Shown one piece after another: positions 8,959-18,222 of a stretch of 42,426 nucleotides of DNA. The notes under the pieces are model-generated. The model searched no databases, was not told where the DNA came from, and saw only the letters and a program-made list of their open reading frames with translations. The stretch comes from an uncultured Anaerobiospirillum sp. (lineage in GTDB: Bacteria; Pseudomonadota; Gammaproteobacteria; Enterobacterales; Succinivibrionaceae): contig CALXXU010000014.1 in the NCBI GenBank assembly GCA_944392765.1, forward strand, positions 1-42,426. Reading direction: 5' to 3'. Every line of letters begins with the position of its first letter. The first letter of the stretch is position 1. Both the position numbers and the translations under genes were made by a program.

Positions 8959-11900
8959 GTGAAGCAAACTTCTTCTGCCCTCACTTTTTTAATGGCTCAG
9001 TACCGTGCCATCTTTAAGCGTGCCTACATCAAGGGCATCGCCACTGCCATTCTGCTCACCGCTGGCTTAGCCGCAGGCCAAGCACAGGCAGCAACTGCAT
9101 ACAGCAGCTTAAACACCATCAATAATGTCTCCGGTGATACGATTACCATCGATGGCACCGCCTCCACTCCAGACACCGCAGCTATTGTGGTTAAGAGCGG
9201 TGACACCCTCAATAAGGATGTAGTGTTCAAACTGGGTGAAAGCAGTGCATTCACATTGACTGCCAGTGGCTCAACTGTCGGTGAAAATGTGGTCATGAAT
9301 GGTGGTGGAAACGACTTTACCATCAATGGCTATAGTGGCGACAATGATTCGTTTACCTTTGGTGCCCAAAATGCCGATGAGAAGCTCCAGATCAAGAATC
9401 TCGGCACCTTAAAAATCCAGAACAACGCCAAGGTCATTGTCACCGCAGGCAGCGGCAATGCTCCCGCAGCAGGTGCAGGTGTTGATGTGTATGCCGACAC
9501 CATTGAAGTCAACAATTCCACCGTTGACATTCTCCAGAACGTTTCTGGTGCTACAGGTCAGAATGCTATCCTGCGCGGTAAGACCATTAACGTTTCCGGC
9601 AGCAATGCTGTAATCAACCTCGGCAGCAAAGACCGCAATGGTGGTCGTGCTACCCTGGGCTGGCGCAGCGAAGCTACTCTGGCTGACAACGATAAGCCGG
9701 GTTCAATCACTTCCGGTTCTAACATCTCCTTAAGCGGCGGTGCCACCTTAAACCTCATTGGCCATACGGGCGGCGCTGCCAATTCGTACAACACCCAGGG
9801 CTCTCAGGTTTGGGGTAATTCCCTGATCGCTAACAAGTCCTTTGTTGAGGTCTCCGGTGCCGGTGCTCAGATCTGGACTCACACCAACAAGTTTACCGAC
9901 ACCAGCTTCCACGTCGCTAATAATGCCCAGCTGATCATCAAGCCATTTGAGTTCCGCGTGATGAAGGCAGGCGGTGGTACTGACAACGAGCACGCATTCT
10001 CCTTCATTAACGGCACTACGACCTTTGATGGCGGCAACCTCATCGTTGAAGGTAACCTGCTGGCAGCCGGTACCGTCGTCATTAACGACAACGTCAACCT
10101 TACCGCAGGCAACGCTGCCCTCAATACCGCTTCTGGTAATGGTAATGAGCTCTACAACGGCGTCCTCACCGTCGGTTTAGGCTCTGAAATTCTCAACGAT
10201 AACGACAAGGCTATCAAGACCGAGTCAATCTTAAAGATCAGCAGCACCAAGCTCGACGAGTTCTTAACTGGCACTAATACCGAGACTAAGGTCAACGATA
10301 AAACCTACAAAGATAAGGCCGGTATCCTGTCCTTTGGTGCCGGTAAGGTAACCCTTGCCTTTACCGATGATTCCCAAGTCGATCTCCACGACTTCAATTG
10401 GGTTAAGACCGATATGAGCAAGAGTGGTAGCGGCAATTCCGCCGTCGCAGGCTCCATCGTCTATGACACCAAACTTGCAGGTCAGAAATCTAGCGGCGAT
10501 AGCTACAAAGGTGAGACTGTTGGTGTAACTGTTTCTGCTACCAACCTGCTCGTCTCCGATGCTCTGGGTAGTGGTGCTGAAAGCATCAACCTCAAGGCCA
10601 CCAACCTGACCTTGGGCAGCAACAGCTACAACGGTACCGGCTCTCTCAACTTCTCCGGTGCTACTGCCCGCAACCTCAATGTGCTGGCAAAGAGCGGTGA
10701 CTTTTTACTGAATGACACCGTAACCCTGCGCTCTATCAGCGGCACTGACAATGTAGTTGCCTCTGACGGCACTATTCAGGGCGATCTGGCTATTGCCTCG
10801 GGCAAGACCTTCACCGTTGATGGTGGTATCTACCAGACCAACGATGACTTCACGGTCAACGCAAGCGGTACCCTCGCTGTCACTAACACCAAGGGCGCCA
10901 ACCAGTCCAGCCTCGACTTGAACCGTGGCATCAACTTCAACCTGTCCAGCGCCGGTGAGGCCAAGGTCACCGTCGACGGTGGTCTTACCAATGAGTACCA
11001 GGCCGGTGATGAGACTTTTGGCAAGCTGACCCAGCTTGATCTTCGTGACGGCATCTCTGCCAGTGGCACTTCCGGCTCTGCTAAGATCTCTGCTACCTCC
11101 GGTGGTGTAGTACTGGTTGATGGCAATGATCTCACCGCTATCTTTGCTGCTGCCGGTAGCGCAGACAAGGCTCTGAGCAAGGTCTCCTTTGAGATTGCCA
11201 GCGGTGCTGCCTTAAAGGCTGAAGGCAATGTCCAGATGTCCTTTACCGATGCCAATGCTACGACGCTCAACGGCATGCTGGATCTGAAGAAAGGCGGTAT
11301 CTTTGAGGCAGACAGCCTGAACATTGAAGCCAAGTTCAGCAGTGATAAGGGCACATCTCAGGGCCTCGGCTTTACTGACGCCACAGTGCGTGTTGGTTCT
11401 CTGTCCTTCACTAACAACACTCCAGATGCCGATGATTCCTTCCTGACCGGCGGTACCTTCGAGATCAGCAACAGCCTGACGGTTGGCAATACGGTGCCTT
11501 TAACCTTAGCTGCCGCCTCTGAGGTTGCAGGTGATGGTGATGTCACCTTAAAGTTTGACACCGGCAGCAACACCGCTACTGGCACGATCTCGGCTGAAGA
11601 TATCACCAATAGCTCTGCCAAGGGTGAGATCATCTTCGCTCAAGGTGCATGGACGTCTAACACTGACTTTAATTTAAGCAACGGCACCATGACCGTAGGC
11701 GTGACTGGCAGTCAGGACACCGCTTCCTTAACTGCTTATGAGCTCTCTCTCTCCGGCGGCGGTTCGTTTAATGTGGCCGCTTCCGTAGGCTCTGCTACCT
11801 TTGACCACCTCGATGCCTGGTGGACTGATGGTGTAAATGTGGCCGGTACCTTGACCATCAACGGTGACGACGTCACTGTTGAAACCGAAGATAACCCTGT

Positions 11901-14900
11901 AGCAGTTCACACCAATGCCAATTCCATCAAGGTAGCCTCGACCGGTACTCTGAACTTTGGTTCTAAGGCGGTCTACAACTCGATCTTCGGCGGTACCAGC
12001 GGTGATACCGTACTGTTAAAGAACAGTTTTGCCGAAAACACCATCGAGCTTGAGGCCAACGGTCATGTCAGCCTCGCCTTTAATGACACCACCTCTCTGA
12101 GCGCAAAGCAGATCGTGGACTTAAAGAAGAAGCTCTTTAATAATGACACCGAAGGCTCTATCTTAGGCTTTATTAACTTGGGCGATGCCAAGATCGAGGA
12201 TCTGAAGTTCGATACTGACGCCAACGGCACCCCAACTATCACTTGGGATCAGCTCCAGCCAGTCGCTGATGTAGTCGGTGCAGGCACAGGTAACAATGAG
12301 CTGGCTGAGGCCAAGGTCACCGGTATCAGTAGCACTGACCAGTTCAAGTCGCCAGTAGGCTCGGTAGTAAGCACGGACGGCTCCGTAACCGTAGCTGGTA
12401 ACTCGTCCTTCAACAACGCCGCCGGTAATAACGGCCTCTTTGTTAGCGATACCACCGGCAAGGTCGGCAACGCTACTGTGGGTAATGGCTCCGATTTACA
12501 GCTAAACGGCAGCGGTGAAATTGGCACTGTCTCGCTTAATGGCGGTAGTGCCACTGACCAGGCTGTGCTCGTAACCAGCAATGGCAGCACCAATGCTCCG
12601 GCCAAGGTAACTGTCGCCAGCGTCAGTGGTGATGAGCACAGCACCTTCTCCAGCCGTGCCGCAGAGACCGCAGTAACTGGTGATGTCGATGTCGGCTCGA
12701 TTGAGACTCTTGCTAATACCGTTACCACGGTCGGTGGCGATGTCAAGGTCGCAGGTAAAGCCGATTTTGCTGGCACTACCGACATCAAGGGCAATGCCGA
12801 GTTTGCGGACGCTGTTGACTTCAGTGGTATCACCACCTTCGGTGGCGATGTCGAGATCACTGGTGAGGCCAACATAACCGGCAACACCACCGCTACTGCT
12901 GGCGACACCTCCTTAAGCGGTAATATGACTATCGCTGAGGGTGCCGCCTTTACCGCCAACAGCATCAAATTGGATTCAGCTGGCAATCAAGTGCTGGCCG
13001 TCGGTACCGAAACCACCACCGATGAGAATGGTGAGGAGCAACCTGGTACTACCGGTTACCTCGATGTCGCCACCTTAAGCCTCAACGGCAAAATGTTAGT
13101 AGTTGACCCTGACTATGGTGAGGCTACCTCGATTGCCGCAATTGATAACTTTGACACCGCTGGCTATGCCGATGACATCAGCGCCATCAACGGTACTGTA
13201 GTCGTAGGCCAAAACGCTGCCTTAATGGTTGGCGCTGACGCCTCTAAGCAGGCTATGAGCGATTTCATCGAGCGCTATCAGAACGGTGTATCCCTGGATA
13301 AGGACAACGTCGGTGCTGTGGTCTATCTGACTTCGGCTCAGACCGTTACCAACACCAGCCGCATCATCATTGATCCAACCCGCTCGCGTGATGCCATTCT
13401 GGGCACCAGCACCACTACCGGTGAGCTAAATGCTGCTGACAGCGATTACTCTGGTAAGGATGCTGCTGGTAACTCTCACAAAGCAGATCTCTACATTGGT
13501 AAGAACTCGGTTCTTGCCATCGGCGAGGGTGCTGTAACCTTCGATAAAGCCACGACCGCCAACGGTGCCGTACACTTTGACAAGGACAGTGCCTACATCA
13601 AGGGCGAGACCGGTAGCAAGGTCGTACTGGTTGGTGATAGCTTCCTCAACAGCCGTACTATCACCCTCTTCACTGACAAAGGTGCAGCCAATGAGACCAA
13701 TGGCGTCTATGTCATGAACAATGACATCCGCGTCGAGAGCTTAAACGGCCTCATGTACTTCACCCTGAACGCAGATAAGGAGACCACTGGCAAGGAACTG
13801 CAGCTTGATACCACTAAGGTCGATTCCGCCTTCAACGGCTCTTCGAGCCCAATGCGTAACTTCCTGCTCTCCTATGCCACCCGTACTGTCAACTACAATG
13901 AGTACTACAGCGATACTACCAAGGTAAAGCGTGTTTACCTGCTCGACGGCGCAGACAAGTCCCTGGCTACCGCATCTGACCAAGATACTGTAACGTTGAC
14001 CGATAAGGCCACCCAGCTTGGCTTAACCGAGGATGACTTTGTCGTACGCAATGTCGGCACCAAGGATAAGCCTGAGTACGTCGCCTATCGCTTGGCTAAC
14101 AACCAGTTCCTCGAGAAGGTTGTCCGCGATACCGACGGTGCTGCTGCCGATGAGGCTGCTCGTATGGGTGCCTTCGGTGGTGCCGCTCAGGCTGCCTTAA
14201 TGGCTGCTTCCACCACCACTGATGCTATTGCCGGTCGTATGGGCATGGGCCTGACCAATGCCGCCTTTACCGCCAGTGACAATGGCCAGGGTGCTGGCCT
14301 GTGGCTCACTCCGATTTACAAGAACTCGGACTCCGACGGCTTTGAGGCTGATGGCATGAGCTACGGCGCTGACGTTGACCTCTACGGTGTATCCCTGGGT
14401 GGTGACTACACTCTGGCCAACGGCCTGCGTATCGGTGCGATGTTCAATGTCGGCTCCGGTGAGGCTGATGGTCAAGGTGATGCCTCCAATGTAACCAATG
14501 ACTTCAACTACTATGGCTTTGGCCTCTACGCTGGCTACAGCATGGGCGCCTTCTCCATCGTGGGTGATGTCAGCTACTCGGTAGTCGACAGTGATGTGGA
14601 TGCCTCCACTCAGGTCGAGAAGGTCACCACCTCGTTTGACACCGCCGCTCTGAGCTTAGGTGTTACCGCTCAGTACAGTCTTGACCTCAACGGCTTTGCC
14701 GTAGTACCACATGCCGGTCTGCGTTACACCAGCCTCGACATGGACGACTACGACCTGGACGGTGCTGACAGCGGCAACATCGGCAACTTTGACGCCGATA
14801 CCGCAGGTATCTTCTCGATCCCAGTTGGTGTCACTGTGGCCAAGGAGTTCACCTCCGAGTCCTGGACCGTCAAGCCAGCCCTTGACCTGACCTTGACTGG

Positions 14901-15123
14901 TAACTTCGGTGACGACACCTTAGACGGTGAAGTCAACTGGACCGGCGTAAGCAACCGCAATGTTGCTACCGAGAGTGAGATTGTCGATAACTTCACCTAC
15001 AGCGCTGCTTTAGGTGTAGCTGCTCAAAACGGCAACTTCAGCTTCGGCTTAGGCGTCAACTACACCGGCTCGTCCAATGTTGATGAGTTCGGCGTTAACG
15101 CTAACGCTCGCTTCACCTTCTAA
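8959..15123 (+). CDS. giant autotransporter (2054 aa), surface protein
   Basis: The start is GTG 8959, with AAAGGA 11 bases upstream, identical in layout to the 2819 gene. Residues 1-45 are the extended signal peptide, differing from its sister by only a few residues and ending GQAQA. The passenger (~46-1760) is rich in Gly, Ser, Thr, Asn and Asp with repeated strand-turn patterns typical of a right-handed beta-helix. Around residues 1240-1320 lies a run of near-regular 'GDV-I-G-A-F' units (for example GGDVKVAGKADFAG and GGDVEITGEANITG). The linker has TDAIAGRMGMG, and the barrel is ~1778-2054, ending NANARFTF. I see no cysteine. It should be secreted by the type Va route and displayed on the outer membrane. 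The passenger shares little run-by-run identity with its neighbour, so the two probably differ in ligand or antigenicity. Confidence 0.93.
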   Translation: MKQTSSALTFLMAQYRAIFKRAYIKGIATAILLTAGLAAGQAQAATAYSSLNTINNVSGDTITIDGTASTPDTAAIVVKSGDTLNKDVVFKLGESSAFTLTASGSTVGENVVMNGGGNDFTINGYSGDNDSFTFGAQNADEKLQIKNLGTLKIQNNAKVIVTAGSGNAPAAGAGVDVYADTIEVNNSTVDILQNVSGATGQNAILRGKTINVSGSNAVINLGSKDRNGGRATLGWRSEATLADNDKPGSITSGSNISLSGGATLNLIGHTGGAANSYNTQGSQVWGNSLIANKSFVEVSGAGAQIWTHTNKFTDTSFHVANNAQLIIKPFEFRVMKAGGGTDNEHAFSFINGTTTFDGGNLIVEGNLLAAGTVVINDNVNLTAGNAALNTASGNGNELYNGVLTVGLGSEILNDNDKAIKTESILKISSTKLDEFLTGTNTETKVNDKTYKDKAGILSFGAGKVTLAFTDDSQVDLHDFNWVKTDMSKSGSGNSAVAGSIVYDTKLAGQKSSGDSYKGETVGVTVSATNLLVSDALGSGAESINLKATNLTLGSNSYNGTGSLNFSGATARNLNVLAKSGDFLLNDTVTLRSISGTDNVVASDGTIQGDLAIASGKTFTVDGGIYQTNDDFTVNASGTLAVTNTKGANQSSLDLNRGINFNLSSAGEAKVTVDGGLTNEYQAGDETFGKLTQLDLRDGISASGTSGSAKISATSGGVVLVDGNDLTAIFAAAGSADKALSKVSFEIASGAALKAEGNVQMSFTDANATTLNGMLDLKKGGIFEADSLNIEAKFSSDKGTSQGLGFTDATVRVGSLSFTNNTPDADDSFLTGGTFEISNSLTVGNTVPLTLAAASEVAGDGDVTLKFDTGSNTATGTISAEDITNSSAKGEIIFAQGAWTSNTDFNLSNGTMTVGVTGSQDTASLTAYELSLSGGGSFNVAASVGSATFDHLDAWWTDGVNVAGTLTINGDDVTVETEDNPVAVHTNANSIKVASTGTLNFGSKAVYNSIFGGTSGDTVLLKNSFAENTIELEANGHVSLAFNDTTSLSAKQIVDLKKKLFNNDTEGSILGFINLGDAKIEDLKFDTDANGTPTITWDQLQPVADVVGAGTGNNELAEAKVTGISSTDQFKSPVGSVVSTDGSVTVAGNSSFNNAAGNNGLFVSDTTGKVGNATVGNGSDLQLNGSGEIGTVSLNGGSATDQAVLVTSNGSTNAPAKVTVASVSGDEHSTFSSRAAETAVTGDVDVGSIETLANTVTTVGGDVKVAGKADFAGTTDIKGNAEFADAVDFSGITTFGGDVEITGEANITGNTTATAGDTSLSGNMTIAEGAAFTANSIKLDSAGNQVLAVGTETTTDENGEEQPGTTGYLDVATLSLNGKMLVVDPDYGEATSIAAIDNFDTAGYADDISAINGTVVVGQNAALMVGADASKQAMSDFIERYQNGVSLDKDNVGAVVYLTSAQTVTNTSRIIIDPTRSRDAILGTSTTTGELNAADSDYSGKDAAGNSHKADLYIGKNSVLAIGEGAVTFDKATTANGAVHFDKDSAYIKGETGSKVVLVGDSFLNSRTITLFTDKGAANETNGVYVMNNDIRVESLNGLMYFTLNADKETTGKELQLDTTKVDSAFNGSSSPMRNFLLSYATRTVNYNEYYSDTTKVKRVYLLDGADKSLATASDQDTVTLTDKATQLGLTEDDFVVRNVGTKDKPEYVAYRLANNQFLEKVVRDTDGAAADEAARMGAFGGAAQAALMAASTTTDAIAGRMGMGLTNAAFTASDNGQGAGLWLTPIYKNSDSDGFEADGMSYGADVDLYGVSLGGDYTLANGLRIGAMFNVGSGEADGQGDASNVTNDFNYYGFGLYAGYSMGAFSIVGDVSYSVVDSDVDASTQVEKVTTSFDTAALSLGVTAQYSLDLNGFAVVPHAGLRYTSLDMDDYDLDGADSGNIGNFDADTAGIFSIPVGVTVAKEFTSESWTVKPALDLTLTGNFGDDTLDGEVNWTGVSNRNVATESEIVDNFTYSAALGVAAQNGNFSFGLGVNYTGSSNVDEFGVNANARFTF

Positions 15124-15190
15124 GAGACTCAGCGCCTAAAGCGCAGACCTTAGAGGTCAGCACGCCGAGTAAAATCGGCCTGCACCTAAA

Positions 15191-15245
15191 GGTAAGCCCC
15201 AGCTAAGCCCCAGGGCCTGGCCCAAAGCACAGCTTGGGGCTTACC
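15191..15245 (+). terminator. stem-loop after autotransporter 3
   Basis: GGTAAGCCCCAGCT at the left (15191-15204) pairs with AGCTTGGGGCTTACC (15231-15245) with a one-base bulge. It is the best-paired of the three GGTAAG stems in the window. Confidence 0.55.
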
Positions 15246-15253
15246 CCAAATCA

Positions 15254-15325
15254 GTCTCAGCGCCCGCTCCTGCGCCGCTGAGACTTGAAAGGCGCCCGCG
15301 CGTTCTAACGCGCGCTGGCGCCTTT
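15254..15325. terminator. two further stem-loops after autotransporter 3
   Basis: GTCTCAGCG/CGCTGAGAC is a perfect 9-bp stem (15254-15284). It is followed by a very strong GC stem with arms 15288-15303 and 15308-15325 (AAAGGCGCC...GGCGCCTTT) around a 4-base loop, ending CCTTT. Together with 15191-15245 this makes three stems in 135 bases. Confidence 0.6.
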
Positions 15326-15374
15326 GTCATTTCTCAAGGATATCAACCTATACCCTGCCCCATAAAATAAAAGC

Positions 15375-15386
15375 GTGCACGTGCAC
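15375..15386. repeat. palindrome GTGCACGTGCAC (second copy)
   Basis: A perfect 12-bp palindrome, present also at 1970-1981, and both times preceded by AAGC and placed 50 bases after the AAAGGCG stem-loop. It may be a protein-binding site belonging to the autotransporter 3' module. Function unknown. Confidence 0.6.
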
Positions 15387-16163
15387 ACATGATCTTGATT
15401 GGCGTCTTAGCATAAAAACCGAGTCAAGCTATCCAACCAGCGACCTTAACTCTCAAAGCCCACAGCAGGCAGCTTTAAGCCCACTGCGGCGCCACGGCCT
15501 ATCCACACGACGACGGTGACAGGCGCGCCGGTACTTGCTTGGTACTAAATGCACCGCACCTTGAGCGCGGATCCAGCGCCACTGGCACTTTTCTCTAAAA
15601 TTTCCATTTTACCCCTTTCTCTACAAACTTGATGTAGCGTTATATCATGCCGCCATGACCTGCCGATATCTAGCGTGATATGCTTAATTGGTGGTATCAA
15701 GGTCCGCTGTATTGGGCCGCTTTGCGAGCTGCTCTAATACTTTATTGTTAACACCGAAAAGAGCTTAAACATGCCGTTTGTGCCATGTTCTCGCTCAATT
15801 TCCTGCGTTCTCTTTGCGCTGTATCTTGCCTATATCGTGCTAAGTCAGCACTCAACTACATGCTAGTGCCACCCCTATTTTGGTACCTACGTTTTCACTG
15901 AAACTGGCTAGCCTACCACTATTTACCACCATATTGTTACTTAAACCATCGAGCTAAATACCATCTTGTGTGCTCTTGGGAAAATGGCTGAAATCGGCCT
16001 ATTGGTGCGGACTGAGCGCTATTTTTCTGTTGGCGGATGTCACATTTTCTCTGTTAATTTTACTGATATGTCTTGCGTTATCTTGACTTGATATAAGCGT
16101 GAGCGTACGATTTTGCATATCAACTATTTTGCGCTTGTTTTTGTTGTTAATGGGAGTTGCACT
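15387..16163. other. 777-bp intergenic region, no gene seen
   Basis: No plausible reading frame is visible. The stretch becomes AT-richer after 15600. The only specific signal is an extended -10 box near its right end, listed separately. Confidence 0.6.
16089..16097 (+). promoter_or_regulatory. candidate extended -10 promoter for the HTH gene pair
   Basis: TGATATAAG fits an extended -10 (TG-N-TATAAG), about 67 bases before the ATG at 16164. I see no good -35 at 17 bp, which extended -10 promoters can tolerate. Confidence 0.35.
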
Positions 16164-16535
16164 ATGGCTATTCCTTCGCCTAGAGACATTATGAAAATGA
16201 CCGTCCGTCAGCTGCTGGACGATCCAAACTTAGAGTTCCATAAGAAGGGCTCGGTCTTAATCTTCTCTACCCCTGATGGGGTCATCACCATTCAGCCTCC
16301 AAAGGGCGGTAAGGCTAAGGCCGCCCAGACTGACATCGTCACTGGTTGCAAGCGCGGTCCAAAGGGCCCACGCGCTGACTCACGCATTATGACGTTAGGC
16401 CCAAAGATTATCGAGCTGCGTGATCAAGGCAAGACCCAACGCGAAATTGGTCAAATCTTAGGCATCTCGACTCCTTACGTCAGCAACTTGGAAAATAGGT
16501 ACCGTGAGATTACTGAGGCTGCCCAGCAGGAATAA
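16164..16535 (+). CDS. HTH DNA-binding protein with unrecognised N-terminal domain (123 aa)
   Basis: ATG 16164 is chosen because GGGAG lies 8 bases upstream and because the protein then begins MAIPSPRDI, matching its paralogue's MAMLSPKEI. Residues 1-44 form a compact conserved domain (LEFHKKGSVL, FSTPDGVITIQ). Residues 48-76 are a basic Gly/Pro/Lys linker (KRGPKGPR). Residues 82-112 are a helix-turn-helix: GKTQREIGQILGIS, then PYVSNLENR as recognition helix. The size and layout suggest a small transcription regulator or nucleoid-associated protein. The paralogue follows 125 bases downstream. Target genes are unknown; the adjacent autotransporter array is one candidate purely by proximity. 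I do not recognise a named family for the N-terminal domain. Confidence 0.82.
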   Translation: MAIPSPRDIMKMTVRQLLDDPNLEFHKKGSVLIFSTPDGVITIQPPKGGKAKAAQTDIVTGCKRGPKGPRADSRIMTLGPKIIELRDQGKTQREIGQILGISTPYVSNLENRYREITEAAQQE

Positions 16536-16559
16536 GTCTCAGCTATCTTAATGCGCTGA

Positions 16560-16587
16560 ACCGTATTAGGATTGCCCCTGATACGGT
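16560..16587 (+). other. small stem-loop between the two HTH genes
   Basis: ACCGTAT (16560-16566) pairs with ATACGGT (16581-16587). It could be an attenuating or processing hairpin between the paired genes. No T-tract follows directly. Confidence 0.35.
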
Positions 16588-16660
16588 CGCTCATTTTGGT
16601 ATTTTGCAAAATTGCCCCTAATGGCCTAACTGTTTTTTTGTGTTCTTGGAGAGTGTAAAT

Positions 16661-17146
16661 ATGGCAATGCTGTCCCCAAAAGAAATCTTAAATCTGACCA
16701 TCCGTGACTTGCTGGCAGATTCAAGCTTAGAGTTCCATAAGCAAGGCTCGGTCTTAACCTTTTCCACCCCTGAGGGTGTTATCTCGATTCAGCTTAAAGG
16801 CCGTGGCGCTAAGGCTGATGGTAAGGCCGCTGCTAAGGGTACTGAGACTAAGGCTCGTGGCCCTAAGAAGGGCAGCCGTCCTCCACGTCCACACCGTCCA
16901 GGTTCACGTGCTGCGATGTTAGAGCCAAAGGTTATGGCTCTGCGCGCCGAAGGCAAGACCCAAAAGCAAGTTGCTGAAATCTTGCAAATCAAGCAAGCCT
17001 ATGTCAGCGTCCTGGAGCGCCAGGCTAAGATTCGTATTGCCGCCGGAGGTGCCCCAGTCGCCCCTGTTGACGAAGATCCGGTAGCCTCTGAGGTTCAAGC
17101 CCCTGAAGTTGAGACTCCAGAGACTGAGACCGAGCAGCAAGACTAA
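16661..17146 (+). CDS. HTH DNA-binding protein, paralogue (161 aa)
   Basis: The start is ATG 16661, with GGAGAG 7 bases upstream. The first 44 residues share 28 identities by my count with the preceding gene, including LEFHK-GSVL-FSTP-GVI-IQ. Residues 45-85 are a longer basic, Pro/Arg/Lys-rich linker (ARGPKKGSRPPRPHRPGSR), loosely like an AT-hook. Residues 96-122 are the helix-turn-helix (GKTQKQVAEILQIKQAYVSVLER). Residues 127-161 are an acidic Pro/Glu/Thr tail absent from the first copy. The pair probably arose by tandem duplication. Divergence is concentrated in the linker and recognition helix (TPYVSNLEN against QAYVSVLER), suggesting different sites. A regulator role is inferred from the HTH only. 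Confidence 0.82.
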   Translation: MAMLSPKEILNLTIRDLLADSSLEFHKQGSVLTFSTPEGVISIQLKGRGAKADGKAAAKGTETKARGPKKGSRPPRPHRPGSRAAMLEPKVMALRAEGKTQKQVAEILQIKQAYVSVLERQAKIRIAAGGAPVAPVDEDPVASEVQAPEVETPETETEQQD

Positions 17147-17169
17147 AGCCTAAGCTTGCTCTCTTGGCC

Positions 17170-17200
17170 GGCCCAGAGCTCACGCCGCGAGTTCTGGGCC
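17170..17200 (+). terminator. stem-loop after the HTH gene pair
   Basis: GGCCCAGAGCTC (17170-17181) pairs with GAGTTCTGGGCC (17189-17200) with one G:T, loop 7. It lies 24 bases after the stop codon. No clear T-tract follows, so intrinsic termination is likely but not certain. Confidence 0.6.
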
Positions 17201-18222
17201 GCTGTCTTCTAAGGCCCTGCTGAGAGCCCAACGATCCTACCGGTAGGCGCACCACCCATAATAGGCTGGCCGGGCCTGAGGCCAAGCACCACGCGCTTCA
17301 CGCCAGCAGGTTCACTCACCAAGCCTGCCTTTATTTCACCATGCCTCTCAAGCCTAACTCTCTTATCCTTAGCCCCGCCCGCGCTCTGACCGCCTTGCTA
17401 TCAAGCTAACTCGCCGCCCGCCTGCACCTCAGGAACCCTGTCGACCAAAGTCACCTTGCCTGTAGACCAATATCAGCATTGACCTCCATGCACTCCGACT
17501 CACCCACCACTATAGGCCCCTTGTCGTTAGACTCACTCGCCACCGCAGGTCTCATTGCGATCCGGCATTCTTACCCGGTATATTTCCTTGGCAACCGAAG
17601 CACCCGCCACCGTGAGTCTCATTGCCACCAGGGCCACTCGCCAACGCAGGTCTCATTGCCATCCGGCACTCTCGCTCGTTACCGGCCTACATGGCAGCAA
17701 TCTAACCAACTCAGCGCAGACCTTTTGTCTTAAAGCATCCCACCTCAGCACAGCCTTAAATCAGCTCAACGCGAATTTCCTTTGACCTTGTGCCCGCCCA
17801 ACGTGGACTTCTGGCTCCATTAGGCTTTCCTATGCTGGCCGCCTGGGAATCAGGCTCTCATCGCTCACAGACATCTACCGCTCGCAGGACTCTAGGACTT
17901 CTGACTTTCTGGCCACATGTGACGCCCTGACATCGGGATAATGCTCTGCACATGAGTAGCTTGTTCCCATTGGGTCGCCTGTCGCCCATGAGCCATCTGA
18001 CCCCATTAGGCTCACTTGCGCTCACTGGCATCTTGCCTGCTACTTGCGCGCTTTATTTTCTTGCTTTAAGACCAACCGGATGCGGGCTGGCAGCTCGTTT
18101 GCGCACTGAGCTGGAGCCGTTGTTGCGATTAGTTAGCAACAGCTTACTTGCGTTAGCATTTGATGCTATGCTGTGTTTCCAGCCTTAGGGGCTTAACTTG
18201 GTCTGGCTTTACGTGAGGTCCT
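17201..18222. other. 1-kb intergenic region with short imperfect repeats
   Basis: No convincing gene is present. A 38-bp block at 17534-17571 recurs at 17635-17672 with three mismatches (core GCAGGTCTCATTGC), and a partial third copy lies between them near 17605-17625. The rest is GC-rich, low-complexity text. Confidence 0.55.

Noticed and set aside
12249..12986. 245-residue minus-strand open frame inside the large autotransporter
   Set aside because: It is a shadow of the passenger's codon pattern (Pro/Val/Leu-rich), without start signals.
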